Assembly (NCBI GenBank): GCA_041497995.1
Contig: JBGQHM010000372.1
Span: forward strand, 1 to 6,710
Length of the DNA: 6,710 bases
Source of the DNA: DATKMS01 sp041497995
GTDB taxonomy: Bacteria > Desulfobacterota > Binatia > HRBIN30
Reading direction: 5' to 3'
Shown here: positions 6,219-6,710 of the stretch, in pieces
Layout: each line of letters opens with the position of its first letter
How positions within the stretch are numbered: position 1 is the stretch's first letter
Program-made: the position numbers and the translations under genes
The notes under the pieces: model-generated
Databases searched by the model: none
Seen by the model: only the letters and a program-made list of their open reading frames with translations
Told to the model about the DNA's origin: nothing

Positions 6219-6710
6219 CTATGAGGAAGCCGCGATGCAACGGTTGCGAAGGCTGCCGATGCCTTCAATGTAACTGGTCATCACCTCGCCGGGCTGCAGA
6301 AACCGCGGTGGCTTGCGGGTGGCGCCGATACCAGCCGGCGTCCCGGTGAATATCACGTCGCCCGGTAGAAGCGGTAGGATTGCCGACAGCTCCGCAATCA
6401 GATGCGGCACGCTGAAGACCATGTCGGAGGTGCGGCTCTTCTGCACCGTCTCGCCGTCGATGCTGCAGCCCAGTTCGAGATCGTCGGGGTTGGCGAGCTC
6501 GTCCGGTGTGACGAGCCAAGGCCCAATGGGGCCGAATCCCGGGAAGGATTTGCCCAACGAGAACTGGCCGCCGCCAGCCCACTGCACGATGCGCTCCGAT
6601 ACGTCCTGCCCCACTGCAAGGCCGGCGACGTGCTTCCATGCGTCACCCTCGGCGACGCGCCGCGCCAGGAGGCCGATGACCACGACGAGCTCGACTTCCC
6701 AGTCGACGCA
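6219..6710 (-). CDS. Fumarylacetoacetate hydrolase (FAH) family enzyme (5' partial)
   Basis: The last 163 residues of an FAH-superfamily protein run in from the right edge; the frame is open there, so the start is outside. The family cleaves or hydrates acyl-pyruvate and diketo-type acids in aromatic breakdown. The metal-binding pair is in DWEVEL (Glu5 and Glu7 of the visible part), with the third acidic ligand at Asp36 (GQDVSER) and the catalytic-type lysine at Lys54 in GKSF. Further marks are GPIGPWLVTPDEL, LPGDVIFTGTPAGIG (115-129) and IEGIGSLRN near the end. Many relatives have Asp after GKSF; here it is Pro57. Members include MhpD-like hydratases, 2-hydroxyhepta-2,4-diene-1,7-dioate isomerases, oxaloacetate decarboxylases and fumarylpyruvate hydrolases, and the fragment cannot tell them apart. 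As first gene of the visible operon, it most likely acts on the ring-opened product of the dioxygenase. Confidence 0.92.
   Translation of the reverse strand, partial: CVDWEVELVVVIGLLARRVAEGDAWKHVAGLAVGQDVSERIVQWAGGGQFSLGKSFPGFGPIGPWLVTPDELANPDDLELGCSIDGETVQKSRTSDMVFSVPHLIAELSAILPLLPGDVIFTGTPAGIGATRKPPRFLQPGEVMTSYIEGIGSLRNRCIAASS

Noticed and set aside
6190..6240. Longer dioxygenase starting at TTG 6240
   Set aside because: It would overlap the end of the FAH-family gene and has no good ribosome site, whereas ATG 6189 has AGGAG at proper spacing.

Overview
The window is GC-rich bacterial DNA with tightly packed genes. No RNA genes, phage genes, insertion sequences or CRISPR repeats were seen. 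Codon use and gene types fit a free-living soil or sediment bacterium with aromatic catabolism, but no marker gene allows a phylum call. The left and right edges both cut through genes.

Left half, plus strand: (1) the 3' end of a signalling ATPase gene of the kind fused to class III adenylate cyclases, which stops unusually early (to 709); (2) a tandem two-domain YCII/DGPF-family protein (853-1578); (3) a membrane-bound hybrid sensor histidine kinase with six predicted membrane helices, PAS, HisKA, HATPase and receiver domains (1713-3968, or 1749-3968). A small dispersed-type sequence repeat appears to have been inserted in frame in the kinase ATPase domain.

Right half, minus strand, reading from the right edge: (4) a fumarylacetoacetate hydrolase (FAH) family enzyme, partial; (5) a single-domain type I extradiol ring-cleavage dioxygenase with a complete set of catalytic residues; (6) an MhpA-like FAD aromatic hydroxylase. 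The three are separated by 29 and 0 bases and form one operon. Together they suggest a three-step route: hydroxylation of a phenolic ring to a catechol, meta ring opening, then processing of the ring-opened product by the FAH-type enzyme. The substrate cannot be read from the sequence.

The two halves converge on a 67-base gap (3969-4035) that holds a perfect 8-bp hairpin. Most of the window is recognisable. The items most worth a second look are the repeat-derived insertion in the kinase, the one-domain dioxygenase within its operon, and the early end of the ATPase gene. I saw no convincing evidence of a wholly new system.
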